The notes: generated from the sequence alone by a model not told the origin. 64,000 bases of DNA from Taxillus chinensis (GCA_023512835.1 CM042090.1:20310356-20374355), one strand, 5' to 3'. Positions 51,101-62,763 are shown, numbered from the stretch's first letter. Made by a program: numbers and translations.

Positions 51101-52398
51101 GTAGTTGAGGGAATGGCTCCATACTGGGAAATTAGTCCCATTTTGAACAACACTTTGATGAACTGGAGTTGGTTGTGACAAGGGAAGGGACCCAATAGAT
51201 ATTGTGGATGACAGGTAGATTCCAGACAAAGTAGACATAGTCCAAAGAAGCCCAATGAATAGCCCAAGAAAATAAATAGATATGAAAGAAGATTTTACCA
51301 AATCAGCCTAAGGGAGGGCTGTTGGTACAAACAAGAACCCCTAGGGTCTGTCGGCACCAAGCAATGACGCTGGAAAAGGCTAGTAGGGCTGGGTTATGGC
51401 TGAGGAAGGTAGACGAATGGGCTAGGAAAAAAAATAGGTGATCTTCACATGGAGAAGAAAGGAAGATGGAGGCAGCTAGAGTTTCTTCTAAAACCTAGCT
51501 CTGATACAAAAAGGAAAATAATAATTTAATTGAATGGTTTGCTCGTGAATGAGGTAGAGGCCTGTATGAGATTATACAAATAAGAAAATAAATAATTAAG
51601 AAATCCGTGATTGACTCAATCGTGGATTAGATATAATCAATCAAAGATATTATATCTACGTATTTCTATATATCAACAATATCAGTCAAGAACTATCTAG
51701 GATGTTAGGCGCTGCAAATATATGCATTTGGCCAGCAATCATGTGAAATTATGTCTGACAATATCATTTCTTTTATCTTATGAATTGGATAAGTCTCCAA
51801 TACGAATCATAATTTAACAAAAGTTCCACACGCACCCAAAAAAAAAAAGAGAGAGAAAGTATGATGTGACTGACATTGGGATCTTTCAGGAGGAACCTGG
51901 CGGTCAACGTGCTCTCATATTTGATCAAGGAAATAGGATTTCTCAGGTGAGTGAATGAATCAAATGAAGTTGCAATTTAGGATTTGAGCGGATATCTGTA
52001 ATTTCTCTGTCAATGTAGGGCATCAGCTGTGCGGATGTGGCTGATATATGTGTGAAGGCTTTGCATGATTCAACTGCAAGGAACAAGAGCTTTGATGTCG
52101 GTTACACTTTTTTCTTTTCCTTGAGATTTAAACTTTTGAAAACATAAGATTAAGGTAATTTTGGTAATGAGCAGGTTTGTTATGAGTACGTGGCTGACCA
52201 AGGGAAGGAACTCTATGAGCTGGTAAGCAACATTGTTCAGCTAAAAAGAATTCCTTGAATCAATGGGGCAAAACAGACGGCTAAGCTTCCTGCATATTTC
52301 TTCACACTAATGTCTCTTCAATGCAGGTGGCACACTTGCCTGACAAAGCAAATAACTATTTGACACCAGCATTGTCCGTGTTAGAAAAGAATACATGA
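43711..52398 (+). CDS. HCF173: HCF173, chloroplast SDR/CIA30 protein for psbA translation
   Basis: Thylakoid-associated atypical short-chain dehydrogenase required for initiation of psbA (D1) translation and PSII assembly (known for Arabidopsis HCF173). Exons: 43711-44869, 45063-45138, 45291-45426, 45547-45651, 47073-47156, 48171-48260, 48342-48407, 51890-51946, 52019-52096, 52175-52222, 52327-52398; 656 aa in phase. The N-terminus is Ala/Ser/Thr-rich, fitting a transit peptide, followed by an Asp7 and Gln8 tract (104-120). The conserved part starts at INPVGLGRKTRQVFD. The Rossmann dinucleotide motif VGATSRVG is at 223-230. The inserted CIA30 domain spans about 335-510 (WEVRRGTYFQD, FTRGGYVELSK, HTLTIRFEP). 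The SDR C-terminal half resumes to LSVLEKNT. It is about 60 aa longer than Arabidopsis HCF173, mostly in the N-terminal linker. Intron 7 contains an antisense copia element; intron 4 contains SINE and LINE fragments. Confidence 0.95.
46030..46148 (+). mobile_element. tRNA-derived SINE remnant (Au-like), HCF173 intron 4
   Basis: A B-box-like GGTCACAGGTTCACACC lies at about 46059-46075. The conserved-type tail GGAACTTTGTGCATC, followed by TTTGCTCTTTT, is at 46119-46148. Order and spacing fit a plant Au-type SINE. No A-box or target duplication was verified. Confidence 0.5.
46380..46480 (-). mobile_element. LINE reverse-transcriptase fragment
   Basis: The minus strand reads GGCAKIHLVNWEEVCRP, matching the K.HLV.W..VC.P box after the RT domain of plant L1-type LINEs. 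The frame loses similarity on both sides. Intron 4 of HCF173, about 230 bp downstream of the SINE remnant. Confidence 0.5.
48103..48117 (+). repeat. G-quadruplex-type motif in HCF173 intron 5
   Basis: Four GGG runs separated by single T, preceded by (GT)n and followed by more G runs to 48135. It lies on the transcribed-sense strand 53 bp before the exon 6 acceptor. Confidence 0.75.
48619..48785 (-). repeat. 3' LTR of the copia element
   Basis: Begins TGTTGA on the minus strand and is adjacent to the left ATATC target repeat. It has diverged visibly from the partner LTR at 51508-51678, so the insertion is not recent. Confidence 0.8.
50436..50465 (+). mobile_element. SINE 3'-tail fragment nested in the copia element
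   Basis: GGAAGCTTTGTACAC followed by TTTGCTCTTTT matches the tail at 46119-46148 in both sequence and spacing. The preceding CAGACCCAACTACTCGTG is the expected upstream block. It sits inside the copia remnant, so this SINE would have inserted after the copia element, unless the copia copy already carried it. Confidence 0.4.
51508..51678 (-). repeat. 5' LTR of the copia element
   Basis: Begins TGTTGATATATAG on the minus strand. Its inner end abuts TATCAGAGC, the primer-binding site. The right flank is the ATATC target repeat at 51679-51683. Confidence 0.8.
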
Positions 52399-53946
52399 TC
52401 TCTTTCCTCCTGAATATAGGTGTATAATTTTGTGAATAAGCAACTGCATTTTTTCTACTTTTTATGTATATTCGTGGAATCATCAATGCAACGCCTCCCA
52501 TTACTGTGCCCAAGAAACTATCAATTCGCACTTGATAGTTTCTTAGACATCAATACAATGATGTTTAGTCGTAATTTAGATAATAATTTTTAAATGTGGG
52601 TTATATAATTGTTATCTCTTCCCTCCTCTCCAATCTCTCTCCTCCTAACCGAGCTTTCTGCTACGCTAAGGTTTTTCTACTCCGTTAAAAGAGTCACCTA
52701 TAGCTGCCAACTCTGGCTATGTTTCCAGCCACGACTATGGCATGAGCCCATCATTGAGTCTCTACTATCTGAAGCTTTAGTATATATTCATTGATCCTCT
52801 ATGCGCGTTTGGAAGGCCCTTTGGACCTGGACAAGGGAAATCAGGCGTTTAAAAGCAAGAATATATCCCCAGCGCCTAAATTCCAACCCTCCTGGAACCA
52901 ACATGTTGGAGTTCAGAGAGTATTCAAAAAATAAAACATTTTGATAATTAAGGATACGGTTTGGTGTAACATAATTCTGTGATTATTTGTAAAAGTAAAG
53001 AATTTAATTTTTTTTAATTTTTTAATTTAATTTTTAAAACACATAAGTACCATAGTTATTTTTAAAAATTATTTTAAATTATATTATATTTTTAAAACTT
53101 TGGGTAGGATTCAATTTTTTTTTAAATCCCCTTTTGAAGAATATATTTTCTTTATATTAAATATAAATTATTTTAAAATTAAAATTCTACATGAAATTCA
53201 ACTAAATATAAAAACAGTTTATAAAAATAAAAATTCATACTAAACAAGTTTAAATTTTTTATTTTTATTGGATGAAGCAAAGGTGGCTAAAAAACTAAGC
53301 CAAATAGACAACGAGAGAGGTCAAGGTAGCCGAGTACACATGCTCTGACAAATATTTCTAATGGAAAACTTAGATACAAGAGGTAAGCGATCAAAAGTCG
53401 CTTAATTATATATCCTTTAAATAATTTGACTTTAAGTATTATAGTTAGTAAACTATTAGCCTATTTAATATTAAAAGGTATATATTCGAAGAGCCGTTTT
53501 TTTAAATTATTATAGAGCTTTGATCGAAGGTTTTACAATACAACTGAGTTGACATGAGTCACATGACACAATATCAATCATGTGATTTAAGGAAAAAAAA
53601 AATACATCACATAGTCCAGTGAATCTTTAGATTAGAGATACTTGTTGTGGAAGTCTCAATTGGAAAACCTGCACCAGTGCTTATTATTACATGGAAAATT
53701 CTATAGAGATGAAGGCAGCAGGGCTATAAAAGGCATATGGATGGAGGGAGATAGAAGGCATTATAGAAATCATTAAAACCCTATAAATAGTAATATAAAA
53801 TGACAAAAAGCAGTGGAGTGTACAACGATTAAAAAACAAATGGCGCAGGGCTGGGAATTGGGATCAGGCTTCAGGCAGGCAGCCCAGGAGCGGAGCAGAG
53901 GCACTACTGACAAGAAATCAAACATAAACAACTAACGACAAGAAAG
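52399..53946. other. HCF173 3' UTR and spacer to the START gene
   Basis: About 1.5 kb, AT-rich from 52930 to 53290. No gene is recognised. The last 100-150 bp should hold the START-gene leader. Confidence 0.65.
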
Positions 53947-56900
53947 ATGTGGGGGTGGGAAGAAATTCTGAAATTGTGGACGACGGAGGCGGCCTATTTC
54001 TTTCTGTATCCCTGGCAAATTTGGGTGCAGAGCACAATCGCCGCCGCCTCCTCCTTCTGGACCTCCTGGTGGCCCACCAACACCACCCTTGTTCTCCTCT
54101 TCCTTGCGGCGTGGCACTTGACCAGAAACAGAAACTACTTGTTGTCCTCTGCGGCCGCCTCCTCCTCCTCCGTCTCATCCATATCGTCTCCGTCTCTCCA
54201 TCTTCCTCTCCGGTAATTTCATTTTTTCCTTTCTTTGTTTTATGTGTATATATATATATATATATATTAATTTTTTTTTTTAGGGTTTCAATTTCAATCC
54301 ACCATTTCCTGTTCCTTCATTCCTTTGTATATATTGTTTTATATATTAATTAATGAATTGCGTTTTGTTTTAGATTAAATTAAGCACCATGTTTATTTTT
54401 TTCGATTGATTACTGGCTACTGATGCTGTTAAGCCGTGGTTATAATTGTGCAGAGCTGAACAAATCATACCCGATTCCGATTTAAGGAGCTTAATTGACT
54501 GCTTGGATGACAAGCCCATCCCCAATCAAAAATGGGAACATGTTGTACACAAGAGCAAAATTAACTTATCCTATACTGCCAAGTGCTGCAAATCAAAGGT
54601 TGCCTATCTCTCTCTCTCTCTCTCTCTTTGTTTGTGTGTGTGTGTGTGTGTGGGTTTATTAATGTTTAAGATTATTTGAAAAATTGATACGGGGGAAATT
54701 TCATTTTCATGCCTTGCCTTCTTCCCACAAAACAACAGCTTCCGGATTTCAAAATTTAAATTCAGTTGGTGTTTTTCTCGGTTTGCTGACAGAATGGTGC
54801 CTTAAAATACATGAGCGTCACAACATTCGAAAATTGCCCCACTGAGTTGCTTAGGGACTTTTACATGGATAATGACTATAGAAAGGCGTGGGACAAGCTC
54901 ATAGTGTCCCATGAGCAGCTTCAGGTGGATGAAACTAATGGAGTTGAAATTGGCCGCACAATCAAAAAATTCCCTCTTTTGACTCCTAGGGAGTACGTCT
55001 TAGCCTGGAAATTGTGGGAGGGGAAAGATAAGTCCTTCTACTGCTTCATCAAGGTATCTGTCACAAAATATAACTTGGCATTGTTTCTATGTTCTGAAAA
55101 TATGCTGTATATCTCTCTCATGACATTTTTGTTACATCTTTCTTGCCTGATAGAGGAATTTGAGATTAAGCAAAACATTTCAACACGTCTCTCCTGACTT
55201 TATGTAAGCCTTGTCCCATTCTGGTTTGGGACTTTCCCTATTGCCTATTGGTAGGTCTCCTATATATGCAAATGAGTGTATACAGTTAAAGTCAGCCCAG
55301 GTGACTCACTTTGTTGGTTGAATGCTCGTCTAGTTGTTAAGGGGTTCCCAGAGCAATATGGTATTAATTACTGCAAGACTTCCTCTCCAGTTGCTAACAT
55401 ACCCTTTTTTAGCATATTTATATCTATTATTGCCTCCATTGATGGGTTCTTTACTGATTAGATATCAGAATGCATTCTTCAATAATTATCTTGATGAAGA
55501 GGTGTATATGGTCATAATCTAATAATTATCTGTTGTCTTCGGATGCTATTGTATGGTCTCAGCGGTCTCTAAGTGCTCCGTTTGGAAGGTTCAGCACTAC
55601 TGTGGTTAATGACTCTGACATGTTTACTGTTCTATTATAATTTTCAAGCAGAGAGCATATATTATTAGTTTATCTGGATTGTTATTACTGCAGTAATCTT
55701 GCAGATATTGCTAAACTTAAAGGATTTCTTTCTAATCAATTTTAGACAAAAGATTTGGTTCCTTGAGCTACTTCCTCGGTATTTACTATTAAGGCATTTG
55801 AGAAAAACGCATTATGTAAAACGCATAAACGTTTTATGAAAAAAAATTCTGTAAAACATTTTCCTTCTTCGTGTGCGTCTCTCTCTATCCACCCCAACAG
55901 CTCTCTCTCCCAGTCACGCTCTCTCCCTCCTAGCCGTATCAAAACACTGATCCAGATCCTGATCCTGATCCTGATCCAGCCGTCTTTGTTGTTCTCAAAA
56001 ATACCCTCCTTTTCCCTCCTCGGCCGCCTACACCCACTGCTTCCACCTCTGCTTCCCAGCATCATTGTCCAGGAACTTGAGGACGTTGAGCCCGTTATCA
56101 TATTGGGATGGGAATTTGTGCTCCAAGAAGAAGCGATAGTTGACGGAAATTTATGCTGATAGCCTGCAATCTCTTTCATATTGATCTCTACTTTTTGGGA
56201 TGATTCATGCTGTTTTAGATTACCCATCTCTCTAAGTTTCCAATTTTTGTCTGTTTATGCTATTTTTTACATGACCCACTTCTTCTTCTGAAATTTATTG
56301 CATTTTATCACCAGCCTGCAATCTTGTGCTTATTGATCTAAAATATGGTTAATTTATGCTACTTTTCAATTACCCACTTTTCCACTTTCCAAAATATATT
56401 ATACTTTTGCAAACCAGCCTGCAATCGTATGCTTATTATCTCAAAATTTTGGTTGTTTTATGTTATTTTTTCTCATTACCCACCTTTCCACCTTTTGACT
56501 GTGGCCTGCAATCATATGGCGACAGATCTCAATGTTTTTGATAGGTTATGCTGCTTTCTATCACCCATCTCTCCAATTTCCAATTGGGTTGGGTTGATGC
56601 AGATAAAATTCTGCAATTTTGATTTGTTGTGTGGTGATTGTTGCATAAATTGCAAAAAAAATTGATCATTTCTGCAGTTTTCCAAAATTTTCCGGTTGAA
56701 AATTCTATCTTGTGTGGTGTTTAATTTTATTGTTCCATGCAATTAGAGATTAATCGTCAGAGGTTACGCCTGCAATGTGTTTGATTAAATGTCAAAGAGA
56801 AAACTGTGTGTTGTTTTATGTCGCCCTAAGCACCGTTTTTTTCTTTTATTTTCATTTGAAAACATTTTATGGTGGAAAATGTTTATTTCACGGAGCCTTA

Positions 56901-57734
56901 GTATTGTTAGTCGGTTGATGGCTGACCTTACAATGGGAAGTTGTACTGAGAATTGTGAAATATTTGAAGGACCCTGATATCATGGAAATTCTTTGATTGA
57001 GGTGTTACATGATGCAAATTGGGCTAGATCTCTAGCTGATAGGTGATCTACTTCAGGTTTTGTAATGTTCCTTGGTGGGAATCTAATTTCTTGAAAGAAC
57101 AAGAGAGGCAATTGTTGCCTATTTGAGTTGGTATTGCAGAGTGTTGCTCTATGGCCGATACAAAGATTCATTTGCTGCGATGCTCTTAACAAAAATAAAT
57201 TATCCTATAGACTATCCTACTCAGTTGTGGTGTAATAATCAGTTAGATATAAATATGCGAGACAATCTAAATTTTCACGAGTGGAATAAAACATTGAACT
57301 TGATTGTCACTTTGTTTATGATACGAAGATTCTTGGTGTGCTTCAGTTCAGCCATATTTGCACTGTTGTTCAATGGGTGGATTTCCTCACCAAGTTGAAA
57401 AGCGCATTAATTACATTTGTAACAATGTGGGCAGCTAATTGCTCAATCCAGTGGCAGGAGACTGTCACTAGACAATAAGGCAGCCTTCGGCTGCTCCAAA
57501 TTCTTGACTGCTGATGCATATTTTTCTGTTGTAAACAGGTCTAGCCCATTATGTAAGTGAAACTTATTAATAAATCTTGTACCCTAGGGGAAAAATAGCC
57601 AGTGACAGGAGACTGCCACAATAAGGCAGCATTCGGCTGCTCCAAATTCCCCAGCATTCGGCTAGCCCATTATGTGACTGAAACCTATTGATAAATCATG
57701 TACCCTAGGGAAAAGTACTCAACTTCTATTGCAT

Positions 57735-57767
<33 letters not shown>

Positions 57768-59879
57768 AAATGTACTAGTTAAGAGGTACATGCATTGACG
57801 TAAACAAATCATTTAGCATGACAATGTGAAACAGTTTAGGGATAATGAAAATTGAATGCCATTTTACATATTTTGTTTTGGAAAATATTGATACACAAAT
57901 ATGTCAAAAAAAAAAACATACATTCAAGAATAAGTATATGGCTGACACAGATTGCCAACAAAACCTAGATGATAATCAAAGTGAAATAATAATTAGGGAC
58001 ATAATACATATTCAACACAAACCCACTAACACAGGTTAAAATCAAAATACAATTGGTATCTAATGACTAGGAACATTGGATCAATGAAAGCAGAGTGATT
58101 GAGATGAGCAGTTGTCATTCGATGTAGTCATATAATGCAATTTTGGGGGAAGGGAATGTCATAGGTTTTTGAAGGGGTTTAATTTGGTCAATGCTAACTT
58201 TGACCTCTTAGGGCTGATTCGACTTAGACTGCTTTTTATGACACTTTATATGAGCATAATCCCTTATATGTACGACATGATGTTGTTTTTGTATTATAGT
58301 TTTATTCATTCTGAACCATGATGCCTTTAATCCTTTTGAAAGGCTTTTGTTTCTGTAATAATAACCTTATGATTTTTTTAAAATTTCTTTGATCGTGGTT
58401 AGGAATGTGAACATCATTTGGCACCACTACAAAAGAGGTATGTGCGTGTTGGGTTCTTTAGATCTGGATGGCGAATTGAAAAAGGTAAGTGCTTGTTTTA
58501 TCTGTTCATTGGAAATTTATTTCGCTTTTTCTTTTTAAATGTTCTGACCTATGGATTCTGCCATAATGAGATGCTTTTACCCATGTCAAGAAATTTTCTT
58601 CTTGAGGAAGTATCCGTGAAATATGAGGTCTAATAGCTGCAATTTTAGTTTTATAGAACTTGCAAAACCCTGCTTTGATTTGTTGTATGTGTTTTATTTG
58701 TTTATAGCTTTATGAAGGGAAACTATATGTGTGTGTTGTTTATATTCAAAGGAGCAAAGTAGAAGCTGGTTTGTGTGATAGTTATTCCAAATGTATACAT
58801 GCAGTTCCTGGTAAAAATGCCTCTGAGATTAAAATGGTTCATGAAGAAGATTCTTCTTTGAATCTGGAGATGACAAAACTGGCTTTCGCCAAGGGCATCT
58901 GGAGTTTTGTGTGCAAGATGGAGACTGCTCTGCATGGATATGCTGCCTTTAGACTTTCTCGGAAAACTGTAGGGCTGACTGCTATCAGTCTTATTCAGAA
59001 GGTTAGGACTATTTTTTTCCCTTAAATATTAACCTTAGTCATTTTGACAACACACTGTATTCTCATGTCTGTATTCAAACTGTAATGTTCCTGTTTTAGT
59101 TTTTCATGACATGCGGAATTTCTATGAAAGTTGGCTGTAACAAATTTGCATGTCTGGTTGTAGTCAACTTGGATGGTTCACACTTATCTTTAACTAATTG
59201 AGCAGGATCAACATAGGCATTTGCCCACCACATAGCGCTGAACTTCTGATGACCAATGTTTTGATAGCTTATTTATTTTGTGTATCTTCTTAAGATCAAT
59301 AATTTTTAAATGAAAATTTGAATAATCAGATAGGATCAATAATCGATTTAGATTGAATAATTTGTTGGGAAACCTTTCCTTCACAGTGACAGGGTACCCA
59401 GGCATATTTATCAAATAAAGAAACTAATCTGTTCACTGGTAAATCCGGGAGCTATTCTGGATCTTAATAAATTTGGTTTTTATACTGGGCTGTTATCTGT
59501 TTGTGTGTGTCTGTCATGCTTAGCTGTTTGTCTTATCTATATTTGATATTACTCTTCTAGCCATTGCTGTTGCATTAAAGAACCGTGTTTCACATTTGTG
59601 CTCTAGGTTCCACCTGGATATGAGTCTGTAGATGGCGTGAGTGTGACTGGCACTGTTCGCCGAGAAGCCTATGCAGCAAGTATGCTTAATAGAGAACTTC
59701 CCAATGAATCCTGTGAAAAGAAATTCTTAAGAAGGCCATCCAAGAAACTGGTAGCCAATGGATTGCTTCTCATTGGGGGTGTCGTATGTCTCTCACGTGC
59801 TCACTCGTCCTTTAGTGCTAAAGTTGCCCTGACATACATCTGGAGGAAGTTGTGTAAGCATGGTCATCAAACTAGTTAA
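53947..59879 (+). CDS. Membrane-anchored START-domain lipid-binding protein
   Basis: Member of the plant START/SRPBCC lipid-transfer group (relatives of Arabidopsis At3g23080 and At4g14500, by recollection); the ligand is unknown. Exons: 53947-54212, 54454-54598, 54793-55053, 58403-58484, 58805-59001, 59607-59879; 407 aa in phase. The start at 53947 is chosen over the ATG at 53949 because only this frame joins exon 2 (CG|A, Arg) and it gives a hydrophobic N-terminus with a membrane span (TTLVLLFLAAWHL, about 45-58). The START domain covers about 95-320, with VTTFENCPTELLRDFYMD, YVLAWKLWEG and KRYVRVGFFRSGWRIEK. A C-terminal hydrophobic segment (VANGLLLIGGVVCLS) precedes a basic tail. Intron 3 is 3.35 kb and carries a broken copia element. 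Lipid binding is inferred from family. Confidence 0.9.
55257..57430 (+). mobile_element. Broken copia pol region in START-gene intron 3
   Basis: RT sequence appears at 55276-55520 (VYTVKVSPGDS, NARLVVKGFPEQYGINYCKTSSPVA, LDEEVYMV) and continues with KLKGFLSNQF and a frame-shifted TKDLGS-type block to about 55785. After about 1.1 kb of unrelated DNA the pol resumes near 56930 with WEVVLRIVKYLKDPD, SLADR.STSGFVMFLGG and EINYPIDYPTQLW (RNase H) to about 57430. Many stops and shifts. No gag or integrase is visible. The 5' end (55257-55320) is shared with the DNA upstream of HCF173. Confidence 0.75.
55785..56920. repeat. Insertion splitting the copia pol, with imperfect tandem repeats
   Basis: This DNA interrupts the copia pol between RT and RNase H. 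It includes a run of GATCCT units (about 55951-55975) and diverged copies of a block starting GCCTGCAATC at 56162, 56314, 56417 and 56504, each with a downstream TTACCCA and a pyrimidine-rich CTTTCCA. Unit lengths differ (about 152, 103 and 87 bp). Its origin is unknown. Confidence 0.55.
57448..57710. repeat. Direct repeat pair at the 3' end of the copia remnant
   Basis: Two units, 57448-57590 and 57599-57710, both start CCAGTGNCAGGAGACTG and end TTGTACCCTAGGG or CATGTACCCTAGGG; both contain AATAAGGCAGC and GCCCATTATGTNA. The second unit has an internal deletion. The position just after the RNase H remnant suggests LTR-derived sequence duplicated locally. Confidence 0.7.
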
Positions 59880-62412
59880 TACAGGCTAAGTTAGAACCGA
59901 GTTTGTTGCATAGCAAATGTTGGATTCGAGGTTTTAATGACATACATCCTTTTTATGTTTTTTTTCTTTTTCTTTTTTTTTTTTAAATTTTAAAGAGCCA
60001 ATACAAAACACATGTAGGAACTATAACTAGGGAGAGCTTGCCCATTGAAGTCTACTATACTCTGGATGCAAATGGTTTTCAAGGTGCCAAAGTTGTTGCA
60101 TTCTACTTCATGGAACAAGATTGCATAGGGTTGATCTGTTGGTGGGAACATGTTTATGTTCTGATATTCATTATGTTGTACTCATTTATTGAAAGATTAA
60201 ATGTTTTGTCAATTTTATCTAGTAAGCGTTACTGACTTATCATAATTTTACATTTTAAAAAAAAGGCTGATAAAAAATTCTTCACATTTTCCCTCTTGTC
60301 TGTGCCACTCCATCAGCAATAAGTCCAATTAAGCCACATGTTTGACATTGAACCCATATCTAGATTATTGTTAATTCCTGTCTACCCACAACTAATTCCA
60401 CCAAAACTTGCAACGCTGGCGCCACATCAAATCATACTGCTAATGGTATCCCGAGCGTGGAGCGGGTGTGTGAAAAGGGCAAGCTTTTAAAATGAAGTTT
60501 TCTAATTATTATTATTATTATATTTATTCTCATTTAAATACTTATTAATTATAAATTTATATTAACTTTTCTTTATTGCAGCCTTAATAATAGATTTATA
60601 AATAGCTTAAATGATTTTGACATGTGACATTTTAATTAAGGATCAATAAGATACGTTTAAATCATAAAATCATAATCGAAACAAGAAAAGATATTTGGGT
60701 TAGGAAGTTTATAAGAATTATAAACTTCACGGTGAATTGTCCAATGAAACAAAACATGGCGTGTTGTGCACGAAATGTAATCGTTTCACACGTGTCATCT
60801 TGTGCTAAATCTATTTCGTGCAGGTGACATTTCATGAAAATAAAAGAAAATTATTTTCATATAGGTATCATGCACAATATTTTGGATACTTTCTAGTTTT
60901 GTGAGTTTCTTGTTTTACGATGTAATTTTATATTTTAAAATTATATAGATTATTTTAGGAGAAAAAAAGTTATTAAAATTAGAGTTTTCAATTGCTTAGG
61001 TCTTTAAGATTACCTAGGCTACGATTTTATGCATTATGTGTTATGTTTTGAGTAAATTTTATTATCCATATATAGATTGTTGTTAAATCTTACTTAATGT
61101 TCTCAATAATTTGATTTTTTTTATAAAAAAGACAAAAATTATTATAAAGGAATTCATTGCCCATAATGTCATTTATGTACTGACCATTACTGCTTATTAA
61201 CATATAAGTTTATTTAGAAAAAGATAACACATAAAAAATCATAATATAAAAGTATATTTTGAACTCACATAAAACATATATACACAAAGGTTGCCTGACA
61301 CCTTTTGGAATGAAATATGTACTTATAACGTATTCACGAACATTTATTATAATTTTATTTTTGGTCAAATTAACAAATTTTTAATTGAATGAAGACAACA
61401 TTGGATGCTCGCATATTTAAATGAGGCCTTTACCCTCATATAGATCTATGCAAGTAAGATGAAATCATTACTGTTGAGGGTGTCTATGAAAAAATCAACT
61501 CAAAAATAAGGGAGATTGAAGTATTAAGATCACCAATAATGATTTTAAATCATACTATCATGAGGTGAAAAACTAAAACAGTGTAAATATATAATGAATG
61601 CCTTCCTTCAATTTGACCACTTGAAAACCCAAGATAAAAATAAAAGAAGAAAATTATTGTTTAGATCTATCAAACAACTTAACAAATTTAAATTTTAAAA
61701 AAATTCTATATTTTCATCCAATCACATCATTTTGATAAAAATACAATGACCTTATGATACAATTTTCATTAAGGAGATTGTATTTAGATTTTTTTTTTAA
61801 TAAAGTAATAAAATCAAGTATAAAAAATTGAATATAGATTTGAATTCAAGTCGAATTTAAACAAATTGAAAAAGGTGAATTAAAAAATAACAATGAGACC
61901 CACATTTTATTCAAATTGAGATTTAAATTATTTTCAAATTACGGCATGTTTGGTTGTTTTAAAATTTGATTATTTTTTTTCAAAAACAGAATATAATTGA
62001 CTGTTTGGTGCATTTATTTTCAAAATAAAGTGTTACTTTTTTTGAAATTATAATTTGAATAATTAGCTATTTTGAAAACAAGGATATGATTAATTCGATG
62101 TTTTTTATTTTTGTTTTTTAAAATGTGAAAATTATTTTGAAGTACAGAAAATAAGTGATTTTTTTTTATTTTTTTGGACTTAAAAAATAAAAATAAAAAT
62201 TTATTGTAATAACTAGAATATTTAAAAAACGGAAGGCGTCCGAAATATGTTAATTTAATTGAGTTAAAACGCCAAAACGCCGAAAACGGGTGGGCTGTGT
62301 TCAAGTGCTAAAAGATAAAAAAGGAGTTATACTATAAATTCGTGTACTAGTCCATAAAAAGAGGTCAGCCTGGTGACCTGCGCCGGCTTATAAAAATAAA
62401 ATTCTACTGGTC
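59880..62412. other. START-gene 3' UTR and AT-rich spacer to TOM7
   Basis: The START-gene 3' UTR probably ends by about 60250. The remaining 2 kb is AT-rich without a recognisable gene or conserved element. The segment 61940-62060 has a CATGTTTGGTTG...CTGTTTGGTGC pattern common in small plant transposon remnants; I could not define ends. Confidence 0.6.
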
Positions 62413-62420
62413 TATAAAAG
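62413..62420 (+). promoter_or_regulatory. TATA box of TOM7
   Basis: TATAAAAG lies 90 bp before the TOM7 start codon, a normal plant spacing for a short leader. Two weaker TATAAAA-like words lie within 75 bp upstream. Confidence 0.6.
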
Positions 62421-62509
62421 GCCTGAGCTCCAGAGCATTTCTAGGCGGTGTCAGCGACGGGTAGTATCTGCTAGGGTTTTGTGGGAAGATCCAGAAAGGA
62501 GGGGGAGAG

Positions 62510-62734
62510 ATGGCGTCTAGGGCTATGGTGACGAGCAAAGGCAAGGCAGGAAGGGGCGGCGGAAAACCGGAGGAACAATCACAAACGGCGGTGAAGCGGA
62601 TCAAGGAATGGACGACATGGGGGATGAAGAAGGCCAAGGTCATCACTCACTACGGCTTCATCCCTCTCATCATCATCATCGGCATGAATTCTGAGCCAAA
62701 ACCTCACCTTTATCAGCTTCTCAGCCCGGTCTGA
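62510..62734 (+). CDS. TOM7-1: Mitochondrial import receptor subunit TOM7
   Basis: Small tail-anchored subunit of the TOM complex of the mitochondrial outer membrane, which modulates assembly of the translocase. Single exon, 74 aa, about the length of Arabidopsis TOM7-1. The N-terminal third is a basic, Gly/Lys-rich cytosolic segment ([16 protein letters not shown]). The conserved core is [20 protein letters not shown], followed by the single membrane span ([11 protein letters not shown]) and the nearly invariant end [12 protein letters not shown]. The start at 62510 is the first ATG after the TATA box. No damage is visible. Confidence 0.96.
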   Translation: MASRAMVTSKGKAGRGGGKPEEQSQTAVKRIKEWTTWGMKKAKVITHYGFIPLIIIIGMNSEPKPHLYQLLSPV

Positions 62735-62763
62735 GTCGGTCGTCCCAACCCACTTCTCATCTC

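Larger units (their letters stand above)
48619..51678 (-). mobile_element. Degenerate Ty1/copia retrotransposon, antisense in HCF173 intron 7
   Basis: Two direct repeats of about 167-171 bp (48619-48785 and 51508-51678) act as LTRs and share ATAATAATTTAATTGAATGG and the AAAGATATTATATCTA block. A perfect 5-bp repeat, ATATC, flanks the whole (48614-48618, 51679-51683). On the minus strand the order is 5' LTR, a TATCAGAGCTAGG primer-binding site (initiator-Met-tRNA type, 51491-51505), gag-like sequence, an integrase piece (AFIDDHTRI), an RT piece (SSRAWFGRF, LLVYVDDIILTG, near 49600-49810) and an RNase H end (SFVSSSQQLANMFTKSIG, near 48800-48900). Every reading frame is broken. It is shorter than intact copia elements, so large internal deletions have occurred. 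The element is dead. Confidence 0.88.

Noticed and set aside
53949..54353. 134-codon frame starting two bases after the chosen START-gene start
   Set aside because: It does not join exon 2 in phase and reads through the donor at 54213 into intron.
55742..56227. 161-codon minus-strand frame and a 107-codon plus-strand frame in START-gene intron 3
   Set aside because: Both lie in the repeat block that splits the copia pol; content is simple-sequence derived (GATCCT runs, Ser-rich) with no family match.
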